Part shown: positions 33,059 through 42,740 of the stretch, piece by piece
Numbering within the stretch: position 1 is the first letter of the stretch
Layout: every line of letters starts with the position of its first letter
Assembly: GCF_937873925.1 (NCBI RefSeq)
Contig: NZ_CALNAT010000046.1
Location: 1-50,783, forward strand
Length of the DNA stretch: 50,783 bases
Source: an uncultured Proteiniphilum sp.
GTDB taxonomy: Bacteria > Bacteroidota > Bacteroidia > Bacteroidales > Dysgonomonadaceae
Direction: 5' to 3'
The notes under the pieces: model-generated
The model's input: only the letters and a program-made list of their open reading frames with translations
Databases searched by the model: none
Told to the model about the DNA's origin: nothing
Translations under genes and position numbers: made by a program

Positions 33059-34468
33059 ATGGTAAGAAAGAGAAAACAACTTCCCTTACTAGAGAATATT
33101 CTTATTACTGATGTGGCAGCCGAGGGTAAGGCGATTGCCAAAGTCGACGGTATGGCGGTCTTTGTGCCTTATGCCGTACCGGGAGATGTGGTGGATATTC
33201 AGTTGACGCGGAAAAAGAACAGTTTCGCCGAGGGTAGGGTGGTGCGTTTTGAAAAGTATTCGGAAAACAGGACTGAACCGTTTTGTATTCATTTTGGCGT
33301 GTGCGGCGGTTGTAAATGGCAGATGCTGCCTTATGAGGAGCAGTTGAAGCAGAAGCAGCAGCAGGTGGCGGATAACCTGGAGCGGATAGGGAAAGTCGAT
33401 CTGCCGGACATCAATCCTATTCTGGGTGCATCCCGTACGACTTTTTACCGGAATAAACTTGAATTCACCTTCTCCCACAAAAAATGGCTGACCGAAGCAC
33501 AAATTGCCGGCGGTGAGACATTTGACAATATGAAAGCGTTGGGTTTTCATATTCCGGGTATGTTCGACAAGGTGCTGGATATCGATAAATGTTGGTTACA
33601 GGATGACCTTTCCAATCAAATCAGAAATGCAGTCCGGGAGTTTTGCCTGGAAAACAACTATTCCTTTTTCGATCTTCGCAACCAGACGGGGCTGATGCGT
33701 ACGCTCATCATCCGCAACAGTTCCCTTGGCGAATGGATGGTGATCGTGGTCTTTTATGAAGACGATCCGGAGAAAAGGGAAAAACTGATGGGTTTTATCG
33801 CCGGAAAATTTCCGCAAATCACTTCATTACTCTACATTATCAACAGCAAAGCCAACGATACGATCACCGATCAGGAGGTGATCACCTGGCATGGCCGTGA
33901 TCATATTTATGAAGAGATGGAAGGGTTGAAGTTCAAGATCGGGCCCAAATCATTCTTTCAGACCAATAGCGAACAGGCGTATAACCTTTATAAAGTGGTC
34001 CGTGATTTTGCACGGTTGTCAGGCGGAGAGACAGTATATGACCTTTATACCGGAACGGGTACTATTGCCAACTTCGTGGCGCGAAATGCAAAAAAGGTGG
34101 TGGGAGTAGAATATGTCCCTGAGGCCATCTACGATGCCCATGAGAACTCCCGTCTGAACGGAATCGACAATACACTTTTTTTTGCCGGTGATATGAAAGA
34201 TGTACTCACCGCCGATTTTATCTCTGAACACGGACGCCCCGATGTGATCATCACCGACCCACCCCGGGCCGGTATGCACAACGATGTGATCGATGTGATC
34301 CTTCTGGCGGAACCGGAACGGATTGTGTATGTAAGCTGTAATCCCGCCACGCAGGCGCGTGATCTGAGCCTGCTCGACGGTAAGTACAGGGTGGCACGCA
34401 TACAACCGGTAGATATGTTCCCGCACACGCATCATGTGGAGAATGTGGTGCTGTTGGAAAAAAAATAA
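33059..34468 (+). CDS. rlmD: 23S rRNA (uracil(1939)-C5)-methyltransferase RlmD
   Basis: 469 residues from ATG 33059, chosen because a promoter element lies at 33030-33037 and a GGAG stands directly upstream. A TRAM domain (about 1-60) is followed by the [4Fe-4S] cysteines Cys76, Cys82 and Cys85 (C-x5-C-x2-C) and probably Cys178. The methyltransferase domain has YDLYTGTGTIANF, the DPPRAGMH motif and the catalytic Cys427 in YVSCNPAT. It methylates a uridine of 23S rRNA with SAM. It is transcribed alone and ends in a terminator at 34521-34547. RlmCD-type paralogs cannot be fully excluded. Confidence 0.92.
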   Translation: MVRKRKQLPLLENILITDVAAEGKAIAKVDGMAVFVPYAVPGDVVDIQLTRKKNSFAEGRVVRFEKYSENRTEPFCIHFGVCGGCKWQMLPYEEQLKQKQQQVADNLERIGKVDLPDINPILGASRTTFYRNKLEFTFSHKKWLTEAQIAGGETFDNMKALGFHIPGMFDKVLDIDKCWLQDDLSNQIRNAVREFCLENNYSFFDLRNQTGLMRTLIIRNSSLGEWMVIVVFYEDDPEKREKLMGFIAGKFPQITSLLYIINSKANDTITDQEVITWHGRDHIYEEMEGLKFKIGPKSFFQTNSEQAYNLYKVVRDFARLSGGETVYDLYTGTGTIANFVARNAKKVVGVEYVPEAIYDAHENSRLNGIDNTLFFAGDMKDVLTADFISEHGRPDVIITDPPRAGMHNDVIDVILLAEPERIVYVSCNPATQARDLSLLDGKYRVARIQPVDMFPHTHHVENVVLLEKK

Positions 34469-34520
34469 TTTTGTGTGCTTCCGCAATATAAACGGGCAAT
34501 TTATTTAGTTTTATATGAGG

Positions 34521-34547
34521 GGATAAGGCATTATCCGATATTTTTTT
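34521..34547 (+). terminator. Intrinsic terminator after rlmD
   Basis: GGATAA at 34521-34526 and TTATCC at 34531-34536 form a stem with a GGCA loop, followed by a T run at 34541-34547. It separates rlmD from the SusR-like gene that starts 33 bases later. Confidence 0.75.
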
Positions 34548-34579
34548 ATAAATTGCGACATGAGAGATATATCTAATTT

Positions 34580-36268
34580 ATGAATAGTCGCAGATCAATC
34601 GTTGTACTGTTTTGGGCTGTTGTCTTTGTTTTCCCTGTCAGGAGCGTTTTAGCCGGCGAGCCACAACAAGGGGTGGCACTCAGGATATTATACGAACTGA
34701 TGGAGAACAAAGAAACATTCATGTCGGAAAAAGAGGACCGGATATTATCCGTAAAAAAGATGTTAGAAACGCCTAATATAAGCGATGTACAACGATATGA
34801 TATAAACCTGCAATTATTCAACGAATATAAAACATATATTTCCGATTCGGCCATTCATTATGTAAACCAGAACATAAAGATATCCGAAAAATTGAGCGAT
34901 CGCGACCGGATGAATGAATCGAACCTTAATCTGACCTCTTTGTATATTATAGCGGGAATGTACATCGAATCATTGGATATTCTGAAAAATATTGATAAAA
35001 ACGGACTTTCTGATGAACTGCTGATAAGATATTATGACAGCTATAAACAGTTATACCGGAACTATTCCTTCAATAATTTTAATGCCCATGTATATATTGC
35101 AAAGAGCAGCCAGTACCGCGACTCATTGCTGAATGTACTTGATAAAAATTCCAACCATTACCGGATTGTATATGCCGAAAAACTATTCGACGAAAACCGG
35201 TTGGCTGAATCAAAACAGATTTTACAGGATCTTATCAATCAATCGGAGGCAGAAGACCATGAAAAGGCCGTTTTGACCTATGCCCTGGCAAATATTTACC
35301 GGAAAGAAGGAGATATCGATAAGCAAATAACCTATTACGCCATATCGGCCATCTGCGATATAAAGAATGCGATTAAGGAAAATGCATCGATGCAGGCATT
35401 GGCCATCACGTTATTTGAAACCGGTAATATAGAAAAGGCTTATAGTTGTATCAAATCGTCGATGGAAGATGCCATGTTTTGTAATGCCCGGCTGCGGACG
35501 TATGAAATTTCGCAAATACTTCCGATTATCGATTCGGCTTATCAGGAAAAAGTCAGGAATCAGCAGTCAGAGCTGCAACTCTTCCTTGTCCTGGTAAGTC
35601 TTTTGTCGTTGTTTCTTATCCTTGCCATTATTTACGTCTATCGCCAGATGAAGAAGATTGCCCGGATAAGAAAGGAACTGTATCAAACGAACCTGAAGCT
35701 GAATGATCTGAACAGGGATTTGCAACTCACCGTGGATCAATTGAATAAAACGAATAAAAAATTGTCGGACGTAAATGATGAATTGTCCGAATCCAACGAG
35801 ATCAAGGAAACTTACATCGGCCATTTTCTGGATCTTTGTTCAACATATATCAATAAATTGGAGAAATACCAGAACACGCTCAATAACAAAGCCGCCGAAC
35901 GAAAACTCGATGAACTTTTCAGGATGCTGAAATCGCACGATATGATTGACCAGGAGCTGAAGGAGCTCTATAAACTGTTCGATAACATCTTTCTTCATCT
36001 GTATCCTGATTTCGTGGAAGAATTTAATTCACTGTTGCTCGAGGAAGAACGTTTCGTGCTAAAAGCCAATGAACTGTTGAACGTTGAACTACGTATATTC
36101 GCCCTGATCCGGTTGGGAATAACCGACAGTGCACGCATAGCCAACTTCCTGCATTATTCCGCAAATACCATTTATAATTATCGTACGAGAGTACGAAATA
36201 AAGCTGCCGTGCCCCGTGATAAGTTCGAAGGTTTAGTGATGAAAATCGGTGCCATACAGAAAGTATAA
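34580..36268 (+). CDS. SusR-like DUF6377 membrane sensor-regulator
   Basis: 562 residues. A signal peptide or N-terminal anchor (about 1-25) is followed by a helical, TPR-like periplasmic sensor (about 30-325), a membrane helix (about 330-352), a coiled coil (355-420), and a cytoplasmic C-terminal domain with the LuxR-like helix-turn-helix LRIFALIRLGITDSARIANFL and NTIYNYRTRVRNKA at about 500-545. This is the layout of SusR, the maltose-sensing activator of the starch locus. Its position directly upstream of SusC/SusD genes indicates that it controls the locus in response to an alpha-glucan oligosaccharide (inference). Confidence 0.85.
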   Translation: MNSRRSIVVLFWAVVFVFPVRSVLAGEPQQGVALRILYELMENKETFMSEKEDRILSVKKMLETPNISDVQRYDINLQLFNEYKTYISDSAIHYVNQNIKISEKLSDRDRMNESNLNLTSLYIIAGMYIESLDILKNIDKNGLSDELLIRYYDSYKQLYRNYSFNNFNAHVYIAKSSQYRDSLLNVLDKNSNHYRIVYAEKLFDENRLAESKQILQDLINQSEAEDHEKAVLTYALANIYRKEGDIDKQITYYAISAICDIKNAIKENASMQALAITLFETGNIEKAYSCIKSSMEDAMFCNARLRTYEISQILPIIDSAYQEKVRNQQSELQLFLVLVSLLSLFLILAIIYVYRQMKKIARIRKELYQTNLKLNDLNRDLQLTVDQLNKTNKKLSDVNDELSESNEIKETYIGHFLDLCSTYINKLEKYQNTLNNKAAERKLDELFRMLKSHDMIDQELKELYKLFDNIFLHLYPDFVEEFNSLLLEEERFVLKANELLNVELRIFALIRLGITDSARIANFLHYSANTIYNYRTRVRNKAAVPRDKFEGLVMKIGAIQKV

Positions 36269-36390
36269 ATATATACGATCCACTTTTTTTGCAGCTTGAT
36301 ATGTGTTTATTCGTTTGATTTATAGCGTTGTATGTGATTTTCGTGTCTATATGTTAACTATTCGGATTTTTTTCTCGTTACTTCATCTTT

Positions 36391-36398
36391 TACATTTG
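36391..36398 (+). promoter_or_regulatory. Candidate -7 element of the SusC promoter
   Basis: TACATTTG matches TAnnTTTG and would give a leader of about 160 bases before the ATG at 36565. A long leader is common in sus-type operons. No other gene-like content is seen between 36269 and 36564. Confidence 0.35.
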
Positions 36399-36564
36399 CC
36401 GGTGTTATTGAAGTATAAATGTGACTATAACCTTTCAATTTCATTAGACATTTTGAGTCGCCTTCGCTTCTCGATTTCCAATTCTGCGCTCGGCAAAACA
36501 AATAAATTTGTTCTGCTCTTGCTTAACAAAAATGTTGTATTTTTTATTTTCTAAATTTATTAAC

Positions 36565-39500
36565 ATGAGGGAAAAACAAAAATTATCCAAAGAGCCTATT
36601 GCATACAGGTTATTATTATTGGTCTTGTGTGTAGTTTTCAGTGTTCATCTGTCGGCTCAGAATCAGAAAATGATTTCCGGAAATATCACCGATGAACAGG
36701 GTGAGTCTGTGATTGGGGCTTCCGTTTTTGTAAAAGGAACTACTGTCGGAACCGTAAGTGATATCGATGGCAATTTTTCTCTGGAGGTACCTGAATCCGC
36801 AGTGATTACCGTTTCTTACATCGGCTATCACCCCCAGGATATTCCGGTTGCGGGGAGAACGGATTTCTCCATTATATTGAAAGAAGACAATCAATTGTTG
36901 GATGAAGTGGTTGTTGTCGGATACGGCGTGATGAGGAAGAGGGACCTCACAGGCGCTGTAGCATCGGTTTCCGGCGAAACGATGAAAGACAAACCTGTAG
37001 CCAGCATCGGGGAAGCCCTTCAGGGGCGGGCAGCCGGTGTGCAGGTTATTTCTTCCGGTAAACCGGGCGATAATGTTTCCTTCCGCATCAGGGGAATCAG
37101 TACCATTAACAACAGCGAACCTTTGTTGGTTGTCGATGGCGTACCTACCGATTTGGGGATCAATGCCCTGAATATGGAGGACGTGGAAACGGTAGATGTG
37201 CTCAAGGATGCTTCCGCAACCGCTATTTACGGTTCCCGCGGTGCGAACGGCGTGATATTGATTACCACGAAGAAAGGGAAATCGGGGGACGGTTCTATCT
37301 CGTTCAGTGCGAATTGGGGAGTACAAACCGCTACCGATATGCCTCAAATGCTCAATGCTGCACAGTTTACCTCGTTACATAACGAGATGATCGCCAATTA
37401 TAACAAGTTCGCTTCCTCGCCGCTTGCCCAGCGTCCTGATTTTGCTGACCCAACGTTGTGGGGCGAGGGTACCGACTGGCTCGACGCACTGTTCCGCTCG
37501 GCATGGATGAAAAACTATACGGTTTCCTATTCGGGCGGTAACGATAAGAGTAATTACTATGTGTCGGGTGGAGTTTTCGATCAGGATGGTATCGTGCTTA
37601 ATACCTCATACCGGCGTTATACCGTACAGTTCAACAGCGAATCGAATGTGCGCTCATGGATAAAATTCGGTAACTACATAACCCTGAGCCATGATATAAA
37701 GAAACAAGGTTCTTATGATATTCGCGGAACAATGGCTTCACTGCCTACCCAACCTGTTTATAACGAAGACGGTTCTTATTCCGGCCCCGGCGAACCGGCC
37801 CACCAGTACGGCGATATCCGCAACCCGATCGGAACGGCGACCCTAAGCCGGAACAGGACCAACGGATACAATGTACTTGGCAATATCTTTGCCGAGATCA
37901 AACCGGCAGATAAACTCACATTCAAATCGCTGGGCGGTATCGATTTCAAATTCTGGGATAATAACAGTTTTAGTCCCAAATACGACTGGAAGCCTATTCC
38001 GCAGCCGCAATCATCGTTGTATGAGGAATCGAACAAAAGCCTTACCTATTTATGGGACAATACACTTACATTCATAGACACGTTTGAGGATAAACATCAT
38101 ATCAATGTGATGATCGGTTCCAGCGCCCAGAATAATGTGTATAACCGCATGAACGCGAGTATACAGGGATTCCTGAGCGATAACAACCACCAATTGAACA
38201 ACGGGCTTACCGACCCGACAGTCGGCGGAACAAAAAACGATTGGGCTGTCCTTTCGTTCCTGGGGCGTGCCAATTACAATTTCGACAATAAATACCTTTT
38301 CACGGCAACCATCCGCCGCGACGGTTCTTCGCGGTTTTCCAAAGAGAACAGATGGGGAACGTTCCCTTCGTTCTCAGCGGCATGGCGGTTGTCGGAAGAG
38401 TCTTTTTTCCATACCAACGAATGGGTGAACGATGTCAAAGTACGTGTAGGTTACGGTGAAACCGGAAACCAGGACGGCATTGATAACTATGCCTACTTCA
38501 CCCGCCTGAGAACAGGCCAGTATGTGTTCAACGGTACGCCGGTTTCCACGTTGTATCCGTTGGTGATGCCCAATCAGGATGTGAAATGGGAGACCGTAAA
38601 GCAACTCAATGCCGGGGTCGATCTCGCACTGGTCAATCAGCGCATTAACCTGACACTGGATGCGTACCTGAAAAATACGAGCGATATGCTGGTGCCGATG
38701 TCCGTACCCATTACAACCGGTTATTCCGATATTTACGTACCGAGTATTAATGCCGGACAAGTTCAGAATAAGGGTGTTGAATTGACCGTGTCGTCCAGGA
38801 ACCTTACCGGTGAATTTGAATGGGATACCGATTTCAACATTTCTTACAATAAGAATAAAGTAATGAAGATGAATGAGGGGATTGCCTTGTTTACCGGCAA
38901 CGATATCAATATGACCAAAGTGCAGGTCAGTGCAGAAGGGAGGCCGGTGAATGCTTTCTATGGTTATGTAACCAATGGTATTTTCCAGAACCAGCAGGAA
39001 GTCGACCGGTATGCGGTTCAGGTAGCGGGGGGGACGGCGCCCGGTGATATCAAATTCCGTGATCTGGACAATAACGGTGTGATCAATGCCGAAGACCGGA
39101 CCTTTATCGGCAACCCTTTCCCTGACTGGTCGTTCTCTCTGAACAACAGCTTTGCCTATAAGAATTTCGACATGCAGCTGTTTTTCCAGGGTGTCGCCGG
39201 AAATGATATTTACAATGCCAACAGGATATGGCAGGAAAGTATGTCCGTTCCGCAGAACCAGACGAGAAAAGTGTTGGATCGCTGGACAGGGGAGGGGACA
39301 AGTAACAGCATCCCGCGTGCGGTATATAGTGATCCCAACCAGAACGTGCGTCACTCCGACCGGTTTATCGAAGACGGTTCATACCTTCGTTTGAAAAACC
39401 TTACACTGGGTTACAGGCTACCGCAATCGGTTACACAAAAAGCACAATTGAGCATGGCACGCCTCTATGTCTCATGTCAGAATTTGTTTACGCTTACCAA

Positions 39501-39600
39501 ATATTCGGGTTTCGATCCCGAAGTAGGGGCGGGCGGTGTCGATCTCGGCACTTATCCGGTAACACGTACCATCAGTTTAGGGTTAAACATTCAATTTTAA
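36565..39600 (+). CDS. SusC-family TonB-dependent glycan transporter
   Basis: 1011 residues from ATG 36565, which begins the signal peptide (MREKQKLSKE...); upstream in-frame ATG at 36508 adds 19 residues with no signal character. Carboxypeptidase-regulatory-like domain at about 35-110, TonB-box region LDEVVVVGYGVM, plug domain (GEALQGRAAGVQVIS, ILITTKKGKSG), then the barrel ending in SLGLNIQF. It forms with SusD a lidded outer membrane importer of oligosaccharides. The overlap in function with the following GH66 dextranase suggests isomalto-oligosaccharides as cargo. SusD follows 5 bases later. Confidence 0.97.
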   Translation: MREKQKLSKEPIAYRLLLLVLCVVFSVHLSAQNQKMISGNITDEQGESVIGASVFVKGTTVGTVSDIDGNFSLEVPESAVITVSYIGYHPQDIPVAGRTDFSIILKEDNQLLDEVVVVGYGVMRKRDLTGAVASVSGETMKDKPVASIGEALQGRAAGVQVISSGKPGDNVSFRIRGISTINNSEPLLVVDGVPTDLGINALNMEDVETVDVLKDASATAIYGSRGANGVILITTKKGKSGDGSISFSANWGVQTATDMPQMLNAAQFTSLHNEMIANYNKFASSPLAQRPDFADPTLWGEGTDWLDALFRSAWMKNYTVSYSGGNDKSNYYVSGGVFDQDGIVLNTSYRRYTVQFNSESNVRSWIKFGNYITLSHDIKKQGSYDIRGTMASLPTQPVYNEDGSYSGPGEPAHQYGDIRNPIGTATLSRNRTNGYNVLGNIFAEIKPADKLTFKSLGGIDFKFWDNNSFSPKYDWKPIPQPQSSLYEESNKSLTYLWDNTLTFIDTFEDKHHINVMIGSSAQNNVYNRMNASIQGFLSDNNHQLNNGLTDPTVGGTKNDWAVLSFLGRANYNFDNKYLFTATIRRDGSSRFSKENRWGTFPSFSAAWRLSEESFFHTNEWVNDVKVRVGYGETGNQDGIDNYAYFTRLRTGQYVFNGTPVSTLYPLVMPNQDVKWETVKQLNAGVDLALVNQRINLTLDAYLKNTSDMLVPMSVPITTGYSDIYVPSINAGQVQNKGVELTVSSRNLTGEFEWDTDFNISYNKNKVMKMNEGIALFTGNDINMTKVQVSAEGRPVNAFYGYVTNGIFQNQQEVDRYAVQVAGGTAPGDIKFRDLDNNGVINAEDRTFIGNPFPDWSFSLNNSFAYKNFDMQLFFQGVAGNDIYNANRIWQESMSVPQNQTRKVLDRWTGEGTSNSIPRAVYSDPNQNVRHSDRFIEDGSYLRLKNLTLGYRLPQSVTQKAQLSMARLYVSCQNLFTLTKYSGFDPEVGAGGVDLGTYPVTRTISLGLNIQF

Positions 39601-39605
39601 ATATT

Positions 39606-41093
39606 ATGAAGAAGATATTCTATATAGGACTTTTGTCCGCATTGACATTGCTCGGATCATGTTCGGATTTTCTGGACAAGGTCCCTTATGAAGATCCCAG
39701 CGCCGAAGCGCTTACCGACGAAGCATCGGCCATTGCATTGGTAAACGGGGCATATCAGCCGCTTCAGCGTCCCAAGTTATACAACATGAGGATATGGACG
39801 CTGGATATTATTGCCGGAAACAGTGAAGTAGGCGCCGGAGGGGGTACCGACGGTATAGAGACCGTTACGCTGGCGAATTTTGTGGCCACGGCCGATAATG
39901 CCGCCGCACTCGATATCTGGAGAGGTCCCAATCCGGGCATATTGTACTGCAATACGGTATTGGAAAATGTGCCGGAGATGGATATCGATGAATCGTTGAA
40001 AAACCGGTCTATCGGGGAAGCAAAATTCCTTCGAGCGCACTATTACTTTATTCTGGTACAACTTTTCGGGGATGTCCCGATGACGGTCGCCACGCCGAAA
40101 CCCGGAGATAACCTGCTGCAGGCACGTACCGACAGGATGACCATTTATAACGAAGTGATCATTCCTGATCTGAAGGATGCAGTAGCACTATTACCCGTCA
40201 GGGAAGAATATTCAGGGAGCGATATCGGTCGTGCATCCAAGGGAGCTGCCGCCGGAATGCTGGCAAAGGTATATCTTACGCTGGGGATGTATGAGGAATC
40301 ACTGCAAATGAGTGAACTGGTCGAGAGCCTCGGTTATACCCTCAATCCCGATTACAGCGATTGCTTCGGCGGGGAGGAGAGGCATAAAAATACAGCCGAA
40401 TCTCTGTTTGAGGTACAATATTACGGATTGACCAAAGCCGGATTCTGGGATGATGAAAATCAGGCGAATTGGTTAAGTACCTATATGGGACCGCGCAATA
40501 CCGGATGGGTAGGCGGCGCATACGGCTGGAACCAGCCGACCCGGGAATTTGTGGATCAATACGAAGAAGGCGATCTGCGTAAAGACAAAACCATTCTGTA
40601 TGAAGGAGGCCCCACTTTCGACGGCAAATCATATAAAGCCACCATGTCGAATACAGGGTACAATGTCCGGAAATTCCTTGTACCGCTGTCCGTTTCGCCC
40701 GATTACAATACGAATTCGGCAAACGTCGTCGTGTTGCGTTTTGCCGATGTGTTGCTGATGAAAGCCGAAGCATTGAACGAGTTGGGAAGAAGTGAAGAAG
40801 CGGAAGAGCCTTTGTATCAGGTACGCAGGAGAGCCGGACTGGATGACCGGAGCGATGTGGAAAATTTATCGGCCGAACAGATGAGGGAGAAGATCAGGCA
40901 TGAACGCCGTATCGAATTAGCTTTTGAGGGACACCGCTGGTTCGACATGGTCCGGTGGGATAACGGCCGGTATGCATTGGATTTCCTGCATTCTATCGGG
41001 AAAATCAATGCGGCGCAGAAACACCTTCTGTTCCCTATCCCGCAAAGGGAAAGGGATGCCAATCCCAATTTAACACAGAATCAAGGATATTAA
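39606..41093 (+). CDS. SusD-family (RagB/SusD) surface glycan-binding lipoprotein
   Basis: 495 residues from ATG 39606, which starts a lipoprotein signal peptide with lipobox LGSC (Cys18) followed by SDFLDK. Conserved family blocks are AIALVNGAYQPL, EAKFLRAHYYFILVQLFGDVPM at about 140-165, and the C-terminal IRHERRIELAFEGHRWFDMVRW and FPIPQRERDANPNLTQN. It caps the SusC transporter and binds the glycan. It is co-transcribed with SusC. Confidence 0.97.
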   Translation: MKKIFYIGLLSALTLLGSCSDFLDKVPYEDPSAEALTDEASAIALVNGAYQPLQRPKLYNMRIWTLDIIAGNSEVGAGGGTDGIETVTLANFVATADNAAALDIWRGPNPGILYCNTVLENVPEMDIDESLKNRSIGEAKFLRAHYYFILVQLFGDVPMTVATPKPGDNLLQARTDRMTIYNEVIIPDLKDAVALLPVREEYSGSDIGRASKGAAAGMLAKVYLTLGMYEESLQMSELVESLGYTLNPDYSDCFGGEERHKNTAESLFEVQYYGLTKAGFWDDENQANWLSTYMGPRNTGWVGGAYGWNQPTREFVDQYEEGDLRKDKTILYEGGPTFDGKSYKATMSNTGYNVRKFLVPLSVSPDYNTNSANVVVLRFADVLLMKAEALNELGRSEEAEEPLYQVRRRAGLDDRSDVENLSAEQMREKIRHERRIELAFEGHRWFDMVRWDNGRYALDFLHSIGKINAAQKHLLFPIPQRERDANPNLTQNQGY

Positions 41094-41103
41094 TATCATA
41101 ACA

Positions 41104-41211
41104 GTCCGGTATTTTCTTTAAAGAACCACTCATAACAAATTGATTGTCGGCATCAAACAGACATCTCAAAGAACATATTTAATTGGGTTATTAAGTGGAC
41201 CTATACCGGAC
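41104..41211 (+). promoter_or_regulatory. Inverted repeats in the susD-susE-like intergenic mRNA
   Basis: GTCCGGTAT at 41104-41112 and ATACCGGAC at 41203-41211 form a perfect 9-bp long-range stem. Inside it a 12-base palindrome TTCTTTAAAGAA lies at 41114-41125. This structured 143-base gap could act as processing, attenuation or mRNA-stability element between transporter and binding-protein genes. Confidence 0.4.
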
Positions 41212-41236
41212 GATTAACGATTAAAAACGAATTTTT

Positions 41237-42682
41237 ATGATGAAAACATATCGATTATTATTCATCCTATCGTTGCTGGCCACCGTTTTCATGCGGTGTG
41301 CCGACGATAATTATATGGAACTGGATAAAGGGAATACCCCGCTGGAAATCACCGCGTCAGTTGCTGAGATCGGACTCGATGCTGCCAACCCGACGACGGA
41401 AGCCCTGAAATTATCGTGGACAACAGGGTCCAATCAGGGAACCCATGCTGCTATCAGCTATACTTTTCAAATGGATGTGCAGGGTAATGACTTTGCCGGT
41501 GGCATCTCTCTCGATCTGGGAAGGGAAGTCTATGAGAAAATATACAGGAACGAAGAGTTGAATGAGATATTGCTCAACGATTTCGGTATTGCCGTAAATA
41601 CGGAAACAGTACTGGAAGCCCGTGTCATCGCCACGATTGCGGCAGAGGGTATTGAGCCGGAGATCTCTAATGTACAGCGTATTTCGGTTAAAACGCACAA
41701 ACCCATTACAAAAACGTTGTACCTGATAGGCGACGCAACGCCCAACGGATGGAGCGCGGACGATGCTACCGAAATGCGGCCTATCAACAATGTTCCTAAA
41801 GGTTTTACCTGGACCGGGTCGCTTTCACCGGGAAAATTCAAATTCATCACAACGCTGGGTGAGTTCGTCCCTTCTTACAACAAAGGGGAAAATGATACGA
41901 AACTCTATCTGCGTGAAAGTGGCGATGATCCCTACGATGAACAGTTCGAAATAACAGAATCCGGAACCTATACCGTGGCGGTGAATCTGATCACATTGGC
42001 CCTCAGCATCGTAAAAGGAGAAGGGCCGGAATACAGCGAGTTGTGGTTCGTGGGCAATCCTACCGGTTGGAATTTTGAAGTAATGACCGTAAATCCGCTC
42101 GATCCGTTCGTTTTCCATTACAATGCCGATCTTTCGACCGGCGGTGAATTCAAGATCGGAACTGCCGCGGGAAACTGGGACGCAGTCTTTTTCCGTCCCG
42201 CTGTCGATATGGCGGGCGAAGGTACGGATCTGGATGTGGACAAATGGGCCGGCGATCCTGATTATAAATGGAATATTACGGGCGGTGTATATAAAATCAA
42301 ACTGGATACGCGTGATATGAAGATCAATATCGTTCCGTTCACGCCGTTCGAAATGGTATACCTCGTGGGCGATGCAACGCCCAATGGTTGGGATATCGGT
42401 AATGCCACCGCAATGACGACCACCGCTGATCCGTACAAGTTCACTTGGACCGGAGCACTGAAGGGAGGAGAATTGAAGTTTACCTGCGATAAACAAGATG
42501 ACTGGAACGGCGCTTGGTTCATTGCAAACGAAGCCGATAAAACACCGACCGGACAGGAAGAACAGATGATGTATAACTATCCGGGGGCGGGAGTCGATTA
42601 CAAGTGGAGGATACCAGAGGCCGGAACGTATCAGATCGAACTCGACCAGTTGAAAGAAACAGTTACCATCAAGAAACAATAA
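41237..42682 (+). CDS. SusE-like outer membrane glycan-binding protein
   Basis: 481 residues. An N-terminal SusE domain (about 27-150, EITASVAEIGLDA) is followed by three CBM-like units: LYLIGDATPNGW at about 165, LWFVGNPTGWNFE at about 270, and VYLVGDATPNGWDIGN at about 374. Each carries the aromatic residues used to stack on glucans. The signal peptide ends in VFMRCADDN: a cysteine followed by acidic residues as in exported lipoproteins, but with Arg at the -1 position, which is unusual for a lipobox. It should hold alpha-glucan at the surface next to SusCD. ATGATG allows a start at 41240 too. Confidence 0.85.
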   Translation: MMKTYRLLFILSLLATVFMRCADDNYMELDKGNTPLEITASVAEIGLDAANPTTEALKLSWTTGSNQGTHAAISYTFQMDVQGNDFAGGISLDLGREVYEKIYRNEELNEILLNDFGIAVNTETVLEARVIATIAAEGIEPEISNVQRISVKTHKPITKTLYLIGDATPNGWSADDATEMRPINNVPKGFTWTGSLSPGKFKFITTLGEFVPSYNKGENDTKLYLRESGDDPYDEQFEITESGTYTVAVNLITLALSIVKGEGPEYSELWFVGNPTGWNFEVMTVNPLDPFVFHYNADLSTGGEFKIGTAAGNWDAVFFRPAVDMAGEGTDLDVDKWAGDPDYKWNITGGVYKIKLDTRDMKINIVPFTPFEMVYLVGDATPNGWDIGNATAMTTTADPYKFTWTGALKGGELKFTCDKQDDWNGAWFIANEADKTPTGQEEQMMYNYPGAGVDYKWRIPEAGTYQIELDQLKETVTIKKQ

Positions 42683-42693
42683 ACAAACCGGAG

Positions 42694-42727
42694 GATCTGC
42701 CATACCCTTCATCAGGTGTGGCGGATC
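42694..42727 (+). promoter_or_regulatory. 13-bp hairpin between the SusE-like and GH66 genes
   Basis: GATCTGCCATACC at 42694-42706 pairs with GGTGTGGCGGATC at 42715-42727 (two wobble pairs) around an 8-base loop. It ends 13 bases before the GH66 start codon and lacks a T run. It may protect the upstream mRNA or limit translation of the dextranase. Confidence 0.5.
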
Positions 42728-42740
42728 TCTAAAAAATATT

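Noticed and set aside
38374..39354. Long open frame on the minus strand opposite the SusC gene
   Set aside because: It mirrors the codon pattern of SusC and has no family signature; the same holds for the long antisense frames opposite fumC and GH66.
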